A stretch of DNA of 64,000 nucleotides from Zeugodacus cucurbitae (GCF_028554725.1 NC_071668.1:16134501-16198500); one strand, 5' to 3'; shown: positions 49,520-63,099, numbered from the stretch's first letter. The notes: generated by a model from the sequence alone, not told the origin. Made by a program: numbers and translations.

Positions 49520-50655
49520 TTAAGGGGCTATACCAGTGTAACACATGAAAAAATTAATATCGTGAATTTTTTTTAAGAATATACTCGAAGTTATTTGGTT
49601 ATAATAAGGTATTCGGAGATCCCAAAAGAAAAGTTCTCCAACTGTTGACATGATTCCGGCCGAATGAGTAGCTGAAATTCAAAAAGGTTATTAAAGTTGA
49701 AGGTATGTATGTATGTGATTGGCGTTGCAACCGTTTAGCCGGTTATAGCCGAATCAACGATAGTGCGCCACCTCTCTCTCTCCTTCGCAGTTCGGCGCCA
49801 GTTGGAGATCTAAAGTGTAACCAGGTCGCTCTCCACCTGGTCCCTCCAACGGAGTGGAGGCCTTCCCCTTCCTCGGCTTCCTCCGGCGGGTACTGCATCG
49901 AACACTTTCAGAGCTGGAGCACTTTCGTCCATTCGAACAACATGACCTAGCCAGCGTAGCCGCCGTCTTTTTATTCGCTGAACTATGTCAATGTCGTCGT
50001 ATAACTCGTACCGCTCATCGTTCCATCGTCTGCGGTATTCGCCGTTGCCAATGTTCTGAGGACCATAAATCTTGCGCAAAATTTTCCTCTCGAAAACTCC
50101 TAGTGTCGTCTCATCTGATGTTGACATCGTCCAAGCTTCTGCACCGTAGAGCAGGACGGGAATGATAAGCGACTTGTAGAGCTTGATTTTGGTTCGTCGA
50201 GAGAGGACTTTACTGTTCAATTGCCTACTCAGTCCAAAGTAGCACCTGTTGGCAAGAGTTGAAGGTATTTCCTATAAAATGACCTACGATTTTTGAAAAA
50301 TATCAAAAATTAACAAAATGGCGTAGTTGTTAAAAAATGGTCGCTAGATCGCTGGTCATCGTATAATAAATATATTCAAGAATACGTTAAATTTGAAGTC
50401 GTTCGGTTAATTTCTCATTGAGTTATAATGTCAGTAATTTTGACAAATGTCGTTTCGAGAAAAACGTGTTTAAAGTTTCGAATATAGCGGCTTATACGTG
50501 CGAGCGATTCGCTCTTTAGAACACTGCCATTCAAAAACTCTTGAAGATACGACCTTACCGCGTTCACAACATATTTTTGAAAGTATAAACTATCGAATAT
50601 GCAAAAAACTAAAAAATTTAATTTTTGTAAGTGTCACACTCGTATAGCCCCTTAA
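49520..50655. mobile_element. TTAA-flanked MITE (piggyBac-like), copy B, interrupted
   Basis: Inverted ends GGGGCTATACCAGTGTAACA and GTCACACTCGTATAGCCCC, with TTAA at 49,520-49,523 and 50,652-50,655. Inner text at 49,560-49,695 and 50,260-50,640 matches the reverse complement of copy A at 25.1-25.6 kb. After removing the inserted retrotransposon piece (49,707-50,256) and one 12-bp duplicate, the element is about 566 bases. No transposase frame. Confidence 0.8.
49707..50256 (-). mobile_element. 5'-truncated non-LTR retrotransposon copy inside the TTAA MITE
   Basis: The minus strand is open for about 130 codons: NSKVLSRRTKIKLYKSLI, LLYGAEAWTMS, GVFERKILRKIYG, RLRWLGHVVRMDESAPALK and PAGGSRGRGRPPLRWRDQVE. 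This is the region after the reverse transcriptase. The 3' end is CGCCAATCACATACATACAT. Flanking 12-bp direct repeats AGTTGAAGGTAT at 49,695-49,706 and 50,257-50,268 are target-site duplications, so both ends of this copy are known: it inserted already truncated. Confidence 0.85.
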
Positions 50656-52599
50656 AAAGTTTCTAATGTAATGCATCATACCCACATATCATATTTACAG
50701 AGAAGTGGCAATTTAACTGTCTTATTTCACACAATACTTTTTTCACGGAATCAAACAGAAATCCTTTTCATTGTAGTATGCGTAAATGACCCAATTTCCA
50801 AAAATGCATACAAAGGCCATTTGTTAATATACGTATGTATGTATGTACGTTTCCTACGAGCTTCCAACTTTTTAAGCCGATTTAAACGGAATTCACTGAC
50901 AAAAACTAAAAATAATTCCTCTCAAAACTTGATTGTTGGTAGAACAATCTAATGAAGTGGTGAAAATGTTCGTGAACTGCTGTTAATACATCGGATATAG
51001 TTCAGATGAGAATTAGTGTCTTATAAATATGTAAAAATATTAATTATATGTTTACTACTATAAAAATAAATAATCACTAGTCGCATACATATATAATTCC
51101 GTTTCGACATAATGGTCTCATATAATTATTTTGCGACATAGTCAAAGTCATATGAATGCATTCAAAAGCAACCTCTTAGTGATCGACGTATAAAAAGATA
51201 GAGATAGAGAATGAAAGTATTTGATTCATAACGTTACGAACTCCTAAAACGATATCATATCGTAGATGAAACTTGAATCCACATTAAGGAATATGTACAC
51301 GATACATTTTTCGGAAAGATTACTATAACGGTATTTCTTAATTCACTTGTAAAATACTCTAAGTATCCTAAACAGTGGGTACCCCTAGTAAATATTTATA
51401 TACGTGTATTTAAATATAATATTCATTAAAGTCTAGCATCTCCTTTAGAATTTAGGACTTAACATAACTGTTACAATTTCCAAAAATATATTAGATCCTT
51501 TATTCTATTAAGTACCAACATATGTATGTCAGTAGTACCTTGCATACTCTTTCTGCCGCATAATTATACAGTTAACCAGCATGTAGGAAAAATCCAATTA
51601 TCCCAAAAATAACAGTAAGCGTTAAGATTATAGAATTTTGCTAATTTTCCAACGACATGCAAAAGCACAAAAGCATTAGGATAAAAGGCAAAAAAACAAA
51701 AGACAAAAGACAACAATGGCAATAAAACCAAAACAAACTCTGACTAAGCTTGGAATTATATACTTTTTTCTATACACAAATATATATACAAACACGTGTG
51801 TATATATTATATTATACAAGCATAAATGCACATTATTTAACACGTTTAAGGTATTTGGAAATGCTAAAGTATTTCCATATATACGCCTCAATAATCCAAC
51901 CAAAAGTGTTAAAAGCAAATTCCTTCACACAGCTCTTTGCGTTGCTTAAGTGGCGACACTCTCAAAGCAACGCTGTCTCCAACAGACACCCACCCGCTGT
52001 GTGTTCAAAGGTGCCATCAACCCATTTATGTATTGGGAAGTAAATCATCATTTCAATGTAATAATTTTAATTTATTGCTAGTAAGTGTTTTTTTTTGTTG
52101 TTGCTGCTGCTTATGGTTAAGCATTGCTGATAATACCACATTAACGTACTAAATCTATTCATGCATACATGCTTATCTAACCCACCTTACTCACGGGGGA
52201 TGTGGCCTATACCCAATGAACAATGTTATTTACCATTGTTAAAATTTCTGTTGAAATGAGAGGGTCTTAAGTATTGAGTCGATTATTAAATTATTAGAAC
52301 AGAAACCTTTGCTTTTAAATTTGATCAAAATTGAAATAAATCCACATTCCGTCCCATGACAGTTGGGTCTTTGTGACCAAAAATTAACCCACCGACGAAA
52401 AGTATCAATAATTCTTCAGGATCTGTTTGAAGTACTTTAAGCTGTTAAAACACAAGTGTGCTAACAAAAGCGACTTTTCCACCTGAAGAACAGTTATATT
52501 ACTTGAACGTACTCACTGAGGCTGATTCGAATTCTTAGATCTTAACTTAACTTAGAGACATCATCCTCAGTTGCTCGTCTGATTTGTACCTCCAATCTT
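50656..52599. other. Non-coding DNA, no gene recognised
   Basis: AT-rich. Open frames of 70-97 codons at 51,676-52,152 overlap on both strands and have no family signature. Confidence 0.4.
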
Positions 52600-53044
52600 C
52601 TATAAGAGTGTACAGCTGGTGGCGTACGCCGATGATATTGATATCATCGGAAGCAACAACCGCGCCGTTTGTTCTGCTTTTTCCCGCATGGATAAGGAGG
52701 CGAAGCGAATGGGTCTGGAGGTGAATGAGGATAAGACGAAATATCTCCTGTCATCAAGCAAACAGTCGGTGCATTCGCGTCTTGGCTCCCACGTCACTGT
52801 TGACAGTCATAACTTCGAAGTCGTAGATAATTTCGTATACCTGGGAACCAGTATCAACAACACCAACAATGTCAGCCGCGAAATCCAGCGCAGAATCACT
52901 CTTGCCAACAGGTGCTACTTTGGACTGAGTAGGCAATTGGAAAGTAAAGTCCTGTCTCGGCGAACCAAAATCAAACTCTACAAGTCGCTTATCATTCCCG
53001 TCCTGCTTTATGGTGCAGAAGCTTGGACGATGTCAACATCAGAT
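52600..53044 (+). mobile_element. Non-LTR reverse transcriptase fragment with the YADD active-site motif
   Basis: The frame reads SVQLVAYADDIDIIG, where YADD is the reverse transcriptase catalytic box, then RMDKEAKRMGLEVNEDKTKY, then NFVYLGTSINNTNNVSREIQ and LLYGAEAWTMSTSD. It overlaps the start of the 49.7-kb copy from KVLSRRTKIK onward, so both come from one family. Similarity stops at TSD (about 53,043), and upstream of 52,600 it is also lost, so this piece is truncated at both ends. Confidence 0.85.
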
Positions 53045-56000
53045 CAACATCTCAGAAAACATCGGAACGAACATAATAAAGAGGAGTACAATGTCTCTCA
53101 AATATAGTTATATAAAGCAGATTAGATCTACTAACTCATTCAAGGGATAGATCCGAAGAAATTTAAAGCGTTAGCGTGGTTTTATTAGGGAGAGAGACAG
53201 TGTGTGAGAGACAGAAAAAGTGAAATTTTCTGTGTTTTTTAATTTTGGTCCAATGGAGAGTTATGTGACTTTCATTCTCGCATTTCTAAGCTTGTCCGTT
53301 ATATGTCAAAAAACTGTCAAAAGTCTGCCATAAATTGTAGCAACCAATTATACCGCTAGCATCCATCAAGTGGAATTTTTCATTTTGGCAACGCATTATG
53401 ACTTGAAGTTGGTTGCTGAAGAAATAAAATAGAGAAAGAGAGTAACGGCAGTGAGTAAAATTTAATGAGTCCGTTCGCCTAACGCATTGAGTTCACATTT
53501 CTCTAATACCCAAAAAATGCGACACGTTGGGTATAATATTGACTGCTGACTAATCTTAGCTTAATTGTTTATGTTATTTTTTGTGTACTTTTGCACAGGT
53601 ACATGCATACATATCTACATTATCATCACATAAAAAATAGGTGCATATGTAAATGAGCATGTTTTTGCGTATATTGAATTTCCCCCAAACAATAGAAAAA
53701 AAACAGATTATAACAAAACCGCGAAAGCCGATAAAACGCATTGACAGCAATTGCGCGTCAAGTGTTGTGCATACAAATATCTACATACAAACATACATAT
53801 GTATGTATCTCATACGCACAAGTACATACAACAAAATAATAATAAAATGTGCTCTAAAAATAACAACAATGAGATTAACAACAAAATTATATGTATTTAA
53901 TCATTATAACAATACTTGCCAATACTTACTACCCCCATCACTAGGTCCTCTATAATAACAATGTAGTTATTGTTGTATTAGATGCACACGTGTTGCGTTA
54001 ATGATATTCTATGCCGTACCGCCCATTTATGTTAGCGGTTTTCGCCGGTGCTTGGTTTTTACCCTTTCTTATTGTAAACACTTTTGAGTGCACACCCACA
54101 TCTGTAGAGAAGCCATGTGTAGTGTTTATATGTAGATTAGAAAAACAAATGCTTCACTTCCCATGACCTTTACAAACTTGCTTTGAGATTCTTTGACATC
54201 ACATTGACATTGGCAATAAAAATTTTTCAATATTTTATTTTTTTGTATGAAAGTGCGAAAATCTCACTACACTACATACCCATGTTTTTAGTGGGTGTTT
54301 CTTAATCATTTTGAAATTATATGGTTGCTCACAAATACAACTATGTATAATATTCTATATACAAATTACAACAGAAATATGATTAATTCATAATTTATTA
54401 TTGCAGAAGGTGGTTTGGAATGCGTTAGATTGTAAATCTTCGCAAAATAGTGAGCAAAAGTTAGCGAATTGATAAATAATATATTATTTATACATGCATT
54501 TGTATGAAGTAGGATCTAATGCTCGATGATAATGGGGAGTTTTATCTCATGTGTAGTCTCTGGATTACATTCGTTTATTCGAAAGCGATATAGGTTGTTT
54601 ATCTGGAAGTAATAGATCTTTAAATAATATATACATAATTAACCATAATATCTTCCACTATAATCAAATCATTCGAAAGCTTCAGCGCTCTTCATAAAAA
54701 TTTGTCCAAAAACTAAGTTGAATTAAGATCGACGCTTTCAAAACAATTATACAGTCTTTCGGACTTCAATTGGGTTCATTTACGCCCTAATATTTGAGTA
54801 TAAAACTGTATTGGACCTTTCAACTAGTAACCTATTTAGCAACTTGGAGCCACTTAAACCCGCACCTGGATAGGTTGGGTTAGGTTAAGACTCTCATCTT
54901 CATGACAAAACTTTATAAGGATCCCATTTGGATAGCTAATAGTGCTGGTCCTTTGGATGTCGGGAACTCCTGGAACTTGGATGATCTTTATATATCGACA
55001 AGATACTTTGAGCCTGTCAGAGGAGGATACTCAGTTCACAAAAAACTTAGATTTAGGTTCGAGCAGTCTTGAAAGGTCTGAAAATCACGTTCTTGAATAG
55101 ATAAAGAAATATTAAATCAGCTCAACCCTGTTTAGCGAGTCTTTTCTTGCAAAATCATACTCCACACAGGGTGTCAAGTGAGAAATAATTATCTCTGCTG
55201 AATCTAAACGATTTTAAGCTCTGCTAAATCTAATCAAATATAACTGAATCTGGTTTAATCGAGTTCATAAACGAGTATAAATATGGACTATTCTCAGAAG
55301 TATTAAAAATTCGCTTTTATAGAGTGAACGATTTTCAACTGTTATTATGTGTAAAATTAAATTTCATACGAAAATCGAAATTACCTGATACATTGCGGTT
55401 GCTATGCAATGAAAAGTGTTACATCACATAAATTGAAGCGAAGGTTTGCCGCCGCATAACACAGGGGTTACCGAAACACACGGCACAGCACCAGCACCAA
55501 CAACCAACGTCAACATAAGAACATTTGTGTTGTTGTTGGCACAAATTAGGAAGCATAGAGTGAAACATACCAAAATTGTACATATTTACAATGGCAATAA
55601 CATTCAACAGCTCAAGGACGAATCATAGCGAATAATAATGCCAAACACACACATACACTCATACAGGTCTTTTCAATTCCACATAACGGTACTCGTATAT
55701 GTGTTGTGTGCAAATAATGAAGCTTCATATTTGTATGAGATTTATATATATCGTATATATGTATATAGACACGCACATTCTCCAATTCAAGCCCTTTCAT
55801 TTCAATTTGGGGAATCCATATGGGCTTTAATGAACTGTGCACACCTTAGCCTAATAACATACATTACTTCCATGTACTTGTATATACTCGTACATATATA
55901 TTTACTTATTTATGTATGTAAATGTGTGCGGCATTTTTATAGTTTATTTATGTGGAAGCGTGTGATTCAGATTGCATAGAAATGTTGAAATAACATCTGG

Positions 56001-56729
56001 CTTATATTTATTATACATAAATATATAGCTCTCTTCAAATCCTTATTTATATACTGGCAATCAATGACCTCTCCTTTATGCGACTGTTGGGCTACTAAAA
56101 ATAGTGGAAATATCAATTTGTGTGGGTATGAAGGTACTGGGAGCTGGGAAAATAACAAGTACACATGTTGTTGTTGCTGAATTTTGGCATTTTTTTCGTA
56201 AATCAAAGCCATATGAAATAATTGTATTCCTAAATTTTCTTATGTACTGCCATGTTGTTTACAAATTAAAGGGTGTCATACGAAATATTTAAAATGAGAA
56301 AGTTGACTTTGGATACTTCAAATAAAATACTAAAGTGAATGCTACTTAGTATCGATTGTAAGACTCTGTTCATATTAAAAATAAATATATTTTCCTATCA
56401 TCGGCCAATTCTAAATCAATTGAAAGTAATGAGAGTGGTACGAAAATACTCACTACTCATATAAAGTACTCAAAATGTATTTGAGTATACTCTATCGATA
56501 CAAAATATTCTAAAGCTAGCGAGTAGCAAAAGAACACTCGCTAAAATGGCTTTATCTGACATTTTATTCACAAACAAAAAGTAAAAGGCTTGAGAATCGA
56601 TAATTATGTTTAATAATCGAAAGACATTGCTATAAATAATATGTTAGTTTACTTTGAAAACAGATTGAATCTGAAAAAGATGTGGCTACAAGAAGAACAT
56701 TATTTACTCTCGTAATTTATTTTTTTTAA
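53045..56729. other. Non-coding DNA, no gene recognised
   Basis: AT-rich, with a GA-rich patch at 53,180-53,220. A segment at 54,840-55,100 with TAGGTTGGGTTAGGTTAAG words looks repeat-derived but I could not name it. No exon recognised. Confidence 0.35.
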
Positions 56730-57330
56730 TTTCTTAAAGATAACACAATATTTGACCCATATATTTGGCATATAGTCGACTTGAGTAACGAAAGTCAATA
56801 TATATAGTGTATAGGAGCTGGGTTAATTCCTGAACCGATTTCACTTAGTCGTACCACCAAGTTACATTTTATTCAATACTTTATGTTCACTTAATTTTTA
56901 TAAGATTCTCAAATATTAACCGATATATACGGTATAAAGTCCACATTCCGAATATAAGGTATATGGGAGCTAGAGGAAGTATTGACCCGTTTTTGAAAAT
57001 TTACGACACAGAGGCACTATTATAAGTCAATAATCACATCTCCTTTGAATTTCTACAGAATATCTGAGAGTTTTACCGATAGTTTCGGTGAAAAATTATC
57101 TACAGGCACTGAGGTCTTCATGTTCGATAACTGGTGCCAAAACCTATTAAGAGTGGGGACACGCCCTTTATTCCAAAAAAAAAAAAAATTAATCCAAATA
57201 TACCCCTCTCGAGTGTGATCCTTGTACCAAATTTTACTTTTTAGCTATATTTATGGCTTAGTCATAGCACTCAATAATTTTCCGATTAACACCATTTTGT
57301 GGGCATCTAAATGGTCCGATTTCGGAATCA
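56730..57330 (-). repeat. Long dispersed repeat, copy in minus orientation
   Basis: The reverse complement of about 56,735-56,960 matches 63,600-63,840 in order: TGAAATCGGT-CAGGAATTA-C-CAGC, a GACTTTCGTTACTC / GGTTTTCGTTATTC block, ATATATGG / ATATTTGG and AAGATAACACA. It has no open frame of note. Such repeats are common in fly genomes; the class is unknown to me. Confidence 0.6.
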
Positions 57331-58636
57331 TAATAAAAAATAACTAATGAAATATTGAGTTATTCGCTTTTACGTGCTAAGCTATCAAGCCTACTAAGCC
57401 TACGTAATCATCTCATTAACTTCTCTATAATTATTATCATCACTACAGCATAAGTCAAACTTACTTTACATAATTTTATATACTGACATGATTCCCTTTA
57501 AAGAACAAAAGATAAACCCTTATAATCAACTGACAGAAATTCTTAAGAATATCAACTTCAATTTCAATTTTTCGCAACAAGAAATACAAAAAACACATAC
57601 AAACATACATTTATACGCTCCATTAGAGCTCATTTAAATGTATTGCTTCGTGTTAATTGTCGTTTATTGTTCGTTTTCGCTGACTAATCAATTTCGATTA
57701 GCACACTTCTACTAGATTGCCATTTGCTATTGGCTTACACCTCAAGAGATTACATTAAATATATATGTGTGTATCTAAAGAAGGATATCGAACTGTAAAT
57801 ACCTAGATCTGTATGTATGTGCGACGAAAAAGCATTTAATGCTTCATTTTGTTTTGTCATGTGATATCTTGAGTTCCTTACGGTCTCACGCCTAAGGAGC
57901 TACTAAAGTAAATACAGCAACAGCAATGGTCATTAGAACGTGCAGGCGATAACTTAAATGTAGTGTCGATTAGGAGTGTCAGACTTTCGATTATTTGTTC
58001 AATAAAAATAACTAAAGCGATTAAGTACGTACACACTCGAGTACATGCATATATCTGTATGCTTGTGAGATACTTAGCAAGAAATGTTATAACTTGACAT
58101 ATTCGACACATTTATTGTTGGCACTAAAACACACACTTAGTGGGTAATTAAAATGTGGAAAATTATAGCACTCACTATTTAAGTGGGTAGTACGTACATA
58201 TACATACATACATATACATATATATCAATATATATGTATCGTAATTTATATATAAATTCTTGAAAAATATGTGTGATCCGACATCCATTGACCTCCTGAC
58301 TTACTCACTTCATTTACGTTAGCTGAATGATGAATATTTCAATGACTTTTATATTGTTTATATTTGTAGAACAGACAACGCCAGACATTAACGACAAACA
58401 TAAACAATGCAACTTAGCATATGTACTTAGTATATTCCAGGCAGAGAAACAAAAACCATGGACCCAAAATCCAACTATGCCGAAAAAGACTAATTAACAA
58501 TTAGAATTTGTGTATCGATATTTAACTAGAAAAGGACCACAACTGTGCCAAGATTTTCACTAAATCTTTGCCTCATACAATTCCAGTAGAAAAGATTTTT
58601 GGAGAATATATTTTAGTAGCTTTAATAATCCATAAT
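57331..58636. other. Non-coding DNA, no gene recognised
   Basis: AT-rich, with an ATACATACAT microsatellite at about 58,198-58,240. No exon recognised. Confidence 0.35.
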
Positions 58637-58762
58637 CCACAAAAAACCTTCGAGTTAGAGAGACTTCCGAGTTATGGGTTTTTTTCTTGTATGAAATTTG
58701 ACTACTATTTCCAATTCAAGAGTTCGAGTTATGGACCACTTCGAGTTATAGAAGTTCAACTG
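58637..58762. mobile_element. Pogo/Tigger-like MITE, second copy
   Basis: The right end GAAGTTCAACTG followed by TA is the reverse complement of the start of the 36.8-kb copy, and inner words (AACTCGAACTCTTGAATTGG and AGTCTCTCTAACTCGAAG on the minus strand) match it too. The left end is degraded, so the limit there is approximate. Confidence 0.55.
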
Positions 58763-60809
58763 TATGTATTTCATTTACATGTTAAGTCCATAAAGAAAAT
58801 ATATTATATCTAACAGTATTCTCACAGTTAACACATCCTGAGATTTTGTCATGCCAAAAAATCGGTTTTCATACGGGAAAATGAAATAAGGTCAGTTGGA
58901 ATGTGGACAATTTAAAGCCAGCACATTTTACTACTGGGTATATAAATATAGTATTCTTATTAAATTTGGAAATGCCATAAATCAGTCGAATGGTGGAGTA
59001 ATTGAACAGATGCTTGTGTATGCATATGTTTATATAGGTAAATCATTATTTTAGTCATATATATGTACATACTTCACATTATTTGTTGATGATATGGAAC
59101 TCATATACTATACCTACGAAATAAACATCTACAGTTCTCAGACGAAGTAGCCGATTGCAATGAGTGGGTGATTAATAATGTCAAGGCCTGACACCCCTTT
59201 GTAGACGTTGTCAAATCACTGACAATATTTCTAATAAAAAAAAAAATTATCGAAAATCCGAAGTCACTTTATAAAGCCTCCTATTCGTCGAGTAACTTCG
59301 GGCAGACCATTTTTTATCTAATAAAAGTTCAAAATCACTTTCAAACATCAAGAAGAGAGAATTCTTTCTCTTTCACTAGGCTGTTTTATTATATGTTATA
59401 CTGAACTGTTTGACCAAATTTGAATTTTTTAACAATAGAACTCTTAGTAAAAATATTTTAATTTAATGTACTCACCATAGTAAGGCTTAACAGACAAGCA
59501 TATGTACTTCTTTGTTGTCCAAAATGTTGAGAGCAAAGTTCTGGAATTTCGACAATTTATGCATTAAAAAACCCACATAATGTCACCGACCTTGTGTTCA
59601 AACAAATTGCGGCTTATTTGAACTGACAGATTGTGCACGCAAAAGAAACAAACTATACTACGCTTGAATGAACTCAAAATTCCATTATATTTGAGTATGT
59701 GTGTATGGAGACGTCCATATGTGTGTATCCTGCACGGAAATCATGTAGTTAAAGGAAAGATAACATTTAAATTTTAACTATTGTGCTGTGGCGTTAACAC
59801 TTTTTATCATTATCAGAAACTACCTTTATAGTTCTTTTATTAACCAAAATTCTACCAAACGAAGCGCCTTTAACATATTTTTATTTTTAATTCCTGAACG
59901 CTTACAACGTGCTCGTTACTTTGAGCGCTCATTATTAGCGTCGTATGCGAGTGGCTTGAATATATGCGCGTAATTAATTACTACTTCACATTGCGCCTAG
60001 TGGTAGGCAATATTTTTGTACTCAATTGCTTAATAAAATCTAAAACGTTCCCTACATTTAGGCGCATATCGTATGGAAATGATAGAAGAGAGCAAAACTG
60101 AGCTTTAGAAACTTCATATTTACTATCTTTACACAATTTAACAAATGATATGGAGCAACATGAAATATCGCACAGTTCTTATATAATTTTACTCGAAGAA
60201 TATATTCAATCAAGTTCGTGACTTGTTGAAATTTTTCTCTATCAGTTTTTCGAAATCGCATAGCGTAAAAAGTACCTTTACAGCATACTGTTAAAGTCAT
60301 CCATACAAATATTTACATGCACATGAATATGTAACTTTTTATTATTTTTTTGGTGCCCAAGTGTATATGTATCTTTTGGTACTGACAGGCACTTGTCTGC
60401 ATATGGAAAAAATCTAATATATACATAAATGGGCACCCAACCTAACCACAACCTAGTTCTGTCATTCAAAAACAAAGAGGTTGCAAACACTATTACACAA
60501 ACATATTTATGTTGGTTGTGAATACATTACACTTTCTACGTTAAATAGCGGAAAATCAACTATTACAACTATTTCCTTCCTCTATTTGTCTAATACTTAT
60601 TGAAACTAGATGGACAGGTGCATGCCTCATAGGAAATACGTGGATGAAATGCCGGAAAATCTCTTTATTTTGAGTGTAAAATGAAGTCAAAGTATTTTTC
60701 TTTTAAAAAATGCGACCATTAGAGCTCCTTGACAGGCTTTACTTACAGTTAGCTGGTTCACACTTTAAATTCAAAATATCTTGCTTATGAATTTCCTACA
60801 AGCCACATG
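58763..60809. other. Non-coding DNA, no gene recognised
   Basis: AT-rich. Two overlapping minus-strand open frames at 60,058-60,490 have no family signature. Confidence 0.35.
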
Positions 60810-60811
60810 TA

Positions 60812-61755
60812 ACGGGTGATTTTTTTGAGGTTAGGATTTTCATGCATTAGTATTTGACAGATCACGTGGGATTTCAGACATGGTGTCAAAGAGAAAGATG
60901 CTCAGTATGCTTTGACATTTCATCATGAATAGACTTACTAACGAGCAACGCTTGCAAATCATTGAATTTTATTACCAAAATCAGTGTTCGGTTCGAAATG
61001 TGAAATCCGCTTTTTTATCGACAAATTTTGTTCAGCGATGAGGCTCATTTCTGGTTGAATGGCTACGTAAATAAGCAAAATTGCCGCATTTGGGGTGAAG
61101 AGCAACCAGAAGCCGTTCAAGAACTGCCCATGCATCCCGAAAAATGCACTGTTTGGTGTGGTTTGTACGCTGGTGGAATCATTGGACCGTATTTTTTCAA
61201 AGATGCTGTTGGACGCAACGTTACGGTGAATGGCGATCGCTATCGTTCGATGCTAACAAACTTTTTGTTGCCAAAAATGGAAGAACTGAACTTGGTTGAC
61301 ATGTGGTTTCAACAAGATGGCGCTACATGCCACACAGCTCGCGATTCTATGGCCATTTTGAGGGAAAACTTCGGAGAACAATTCATCTCAAGAAATGGAC
61401 CCGTAAGTTGGCCACCAAGATCATGCGATTTAACGCCTTTAGACTATTTTTTGTGGGGCTACGTCAAGTCTAAAGTCTACAGAAATAAGCCAGCAACTAT
61501 TCCAGCTTTGGAAGACAACATTTCCGAAGAAATTCGGGCTATTCCGGCCGAAATGCTCGAAAAAGTTGCCCAAAATTGGACTTTCCGAATGGACCACCTA
61601 AGACGCACCCGCGGTCAACATTTAAATGAAATTATCTTCAAAAAGTAAATGTCATGAACCAATCTAACGTTTCAAATAAAGAACCGATGAGATTTTGCAA
61701 ATTTTAAGCGTTTTTTTTTTTTTTAAAGTTATCAAGCTCTTAAAAAATCACCCTT
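60812..61755 (+). mobile_element. Tc1/mariner-like transposon with decayed transposase
   Basis: Inverted ends ACGGGTGATTTTTTTGAG and AAAAAATCACCCTT, with TA at 60,810-60,811 and 61,756-61,757. A start region (MNRLTNEQRLQIIEFY, from 60,925) gives a helix-turn-helix N-terminus that breaks off after VKSAF at a deletion. The catalytic part then runs 61,028-61,648 in another frame: LFSDEAHFW with the first Asp, WFQQDGATCHTA with the second, and PPRSCDLTPLDYFLWG with the third, about 36 residues on. The end is open to its stop (LNEIIFKK). Roughly 100 or more residues between the two halves are missing, so no functional protein is made. Confidence 0.85.
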
Positions 61756-63099
61756 TACTATTCATTTAAATATATGTAAATACTGTGTATCACAGTGAGA
61801 AACTTTTCTCTGCCTGCGGCTTGTCCTGTGGCAAATAAACGCACTCATTCCGAATGTCATGCGTGGAATATTAAAAACGCTATGGACAATTAAGGCTATA
61901 AAAGTTTCATTTGGTTTTTCCGCTTGCAGCTGTAGCAATTTGATTAAATGGCTGACTAGAAAAAGGGCAACAAATAAACGATTAACACACACTCACATAT
62001 ACACAAATACTAATATACATACATATATATACACACATACTTTCCATGTAAATATATACAAATGTAGTAGTATCTATTTTTATACATTTGAAGTTTCAAC
62101 ATCTGGCTTTCCGCTGCTATTAATAGCAAAATGTTTATATTGTAAAGAGCAAAGCTGTATTTTTGGTAAAAGTTGATTGTTGAAATTTGTATTTATTGCT
62201 CTGTTGAAATAGGGGAAAAAAATAAATTCAACTTGAAATTGCTGGCATCAGTTACAAATTAAGTTAAGAGGCTTAATGTTTGTGGCAAACTAAGTTTAAA
62301 TGTCACGTATACGCCATGGCTCTCATTTTTTCTTCTTCACTTCTTGCTGTGTGTGGTTGTTATGTGACATATTTAATAGCTGTAATAAGTTGTTTTGGCA
62401 TCTTGGCAGTAAAAAAATACTCCGATATAAAGTATTAATATGATGTGGGAAGTTTGTTTTATTTTTTTTTTTTTTTTTTTGTTAATATGGCTTATCCAAT
62501 TTACAGTTTAGTAAAGCTGCTTAAGGCTCTTGCTTCATGTGTTGGTTGGGCTTCATTTGTCTTATCTTATATTAAATTGAGCGTATTTTTAGTGGTATTA
62601 CATAAGCACATGTTTTTAGCGCATAAGAATGTGATAAGGATCTTATATAATAAATTGATATAACTATCAGATATCTTTGATGTAGATATTTGTATTGTCA
62701 TTTTCACAATTAGGTTTACTCATCGGTCTTCTTTACAAATCTCAAATTTCATATAAAGTCTCAAATTTGATCTTCAGAAAATTATCTAAAGTATTAAAAT
62801 AAATATAAAATCATTAAAGAAAATTCTTCTTGAATTTAACTCTATTACAGAGTCATAGCTACAGAACTTATACTCTCCAAAAACCGAAATTAGACTTAAA
62901 ATGGTTTTGTTCTTATCGCCTCTTCTTGGACGATTTACATTTTTCTAAGAATAAATAATACAAAAAAAATTCTGACATAGTTTTTTGAAAATGCTGTTGA
63001 GAAAAAAATCTTTAGATATACATATCCCATACAAAGGATAGGTTGAAAATTACTAAAAGTGCATTAACTGACCAACGGAAACCAGAAACACTAAATTTT
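61756..63099. other. Non-coding DNA, no gene recognised
   Basis: AT-rich with an ACATACATATATATACACAC run at about 62,017. No exon recognised. Confidence 0.35.

Noticed and set aside
53150..53460. Short minus-strand frame with an ATG near 53,400 and a possible donor
   Set aside because: Only about 35 codons, no conserved motif and no neighbouring exon found.
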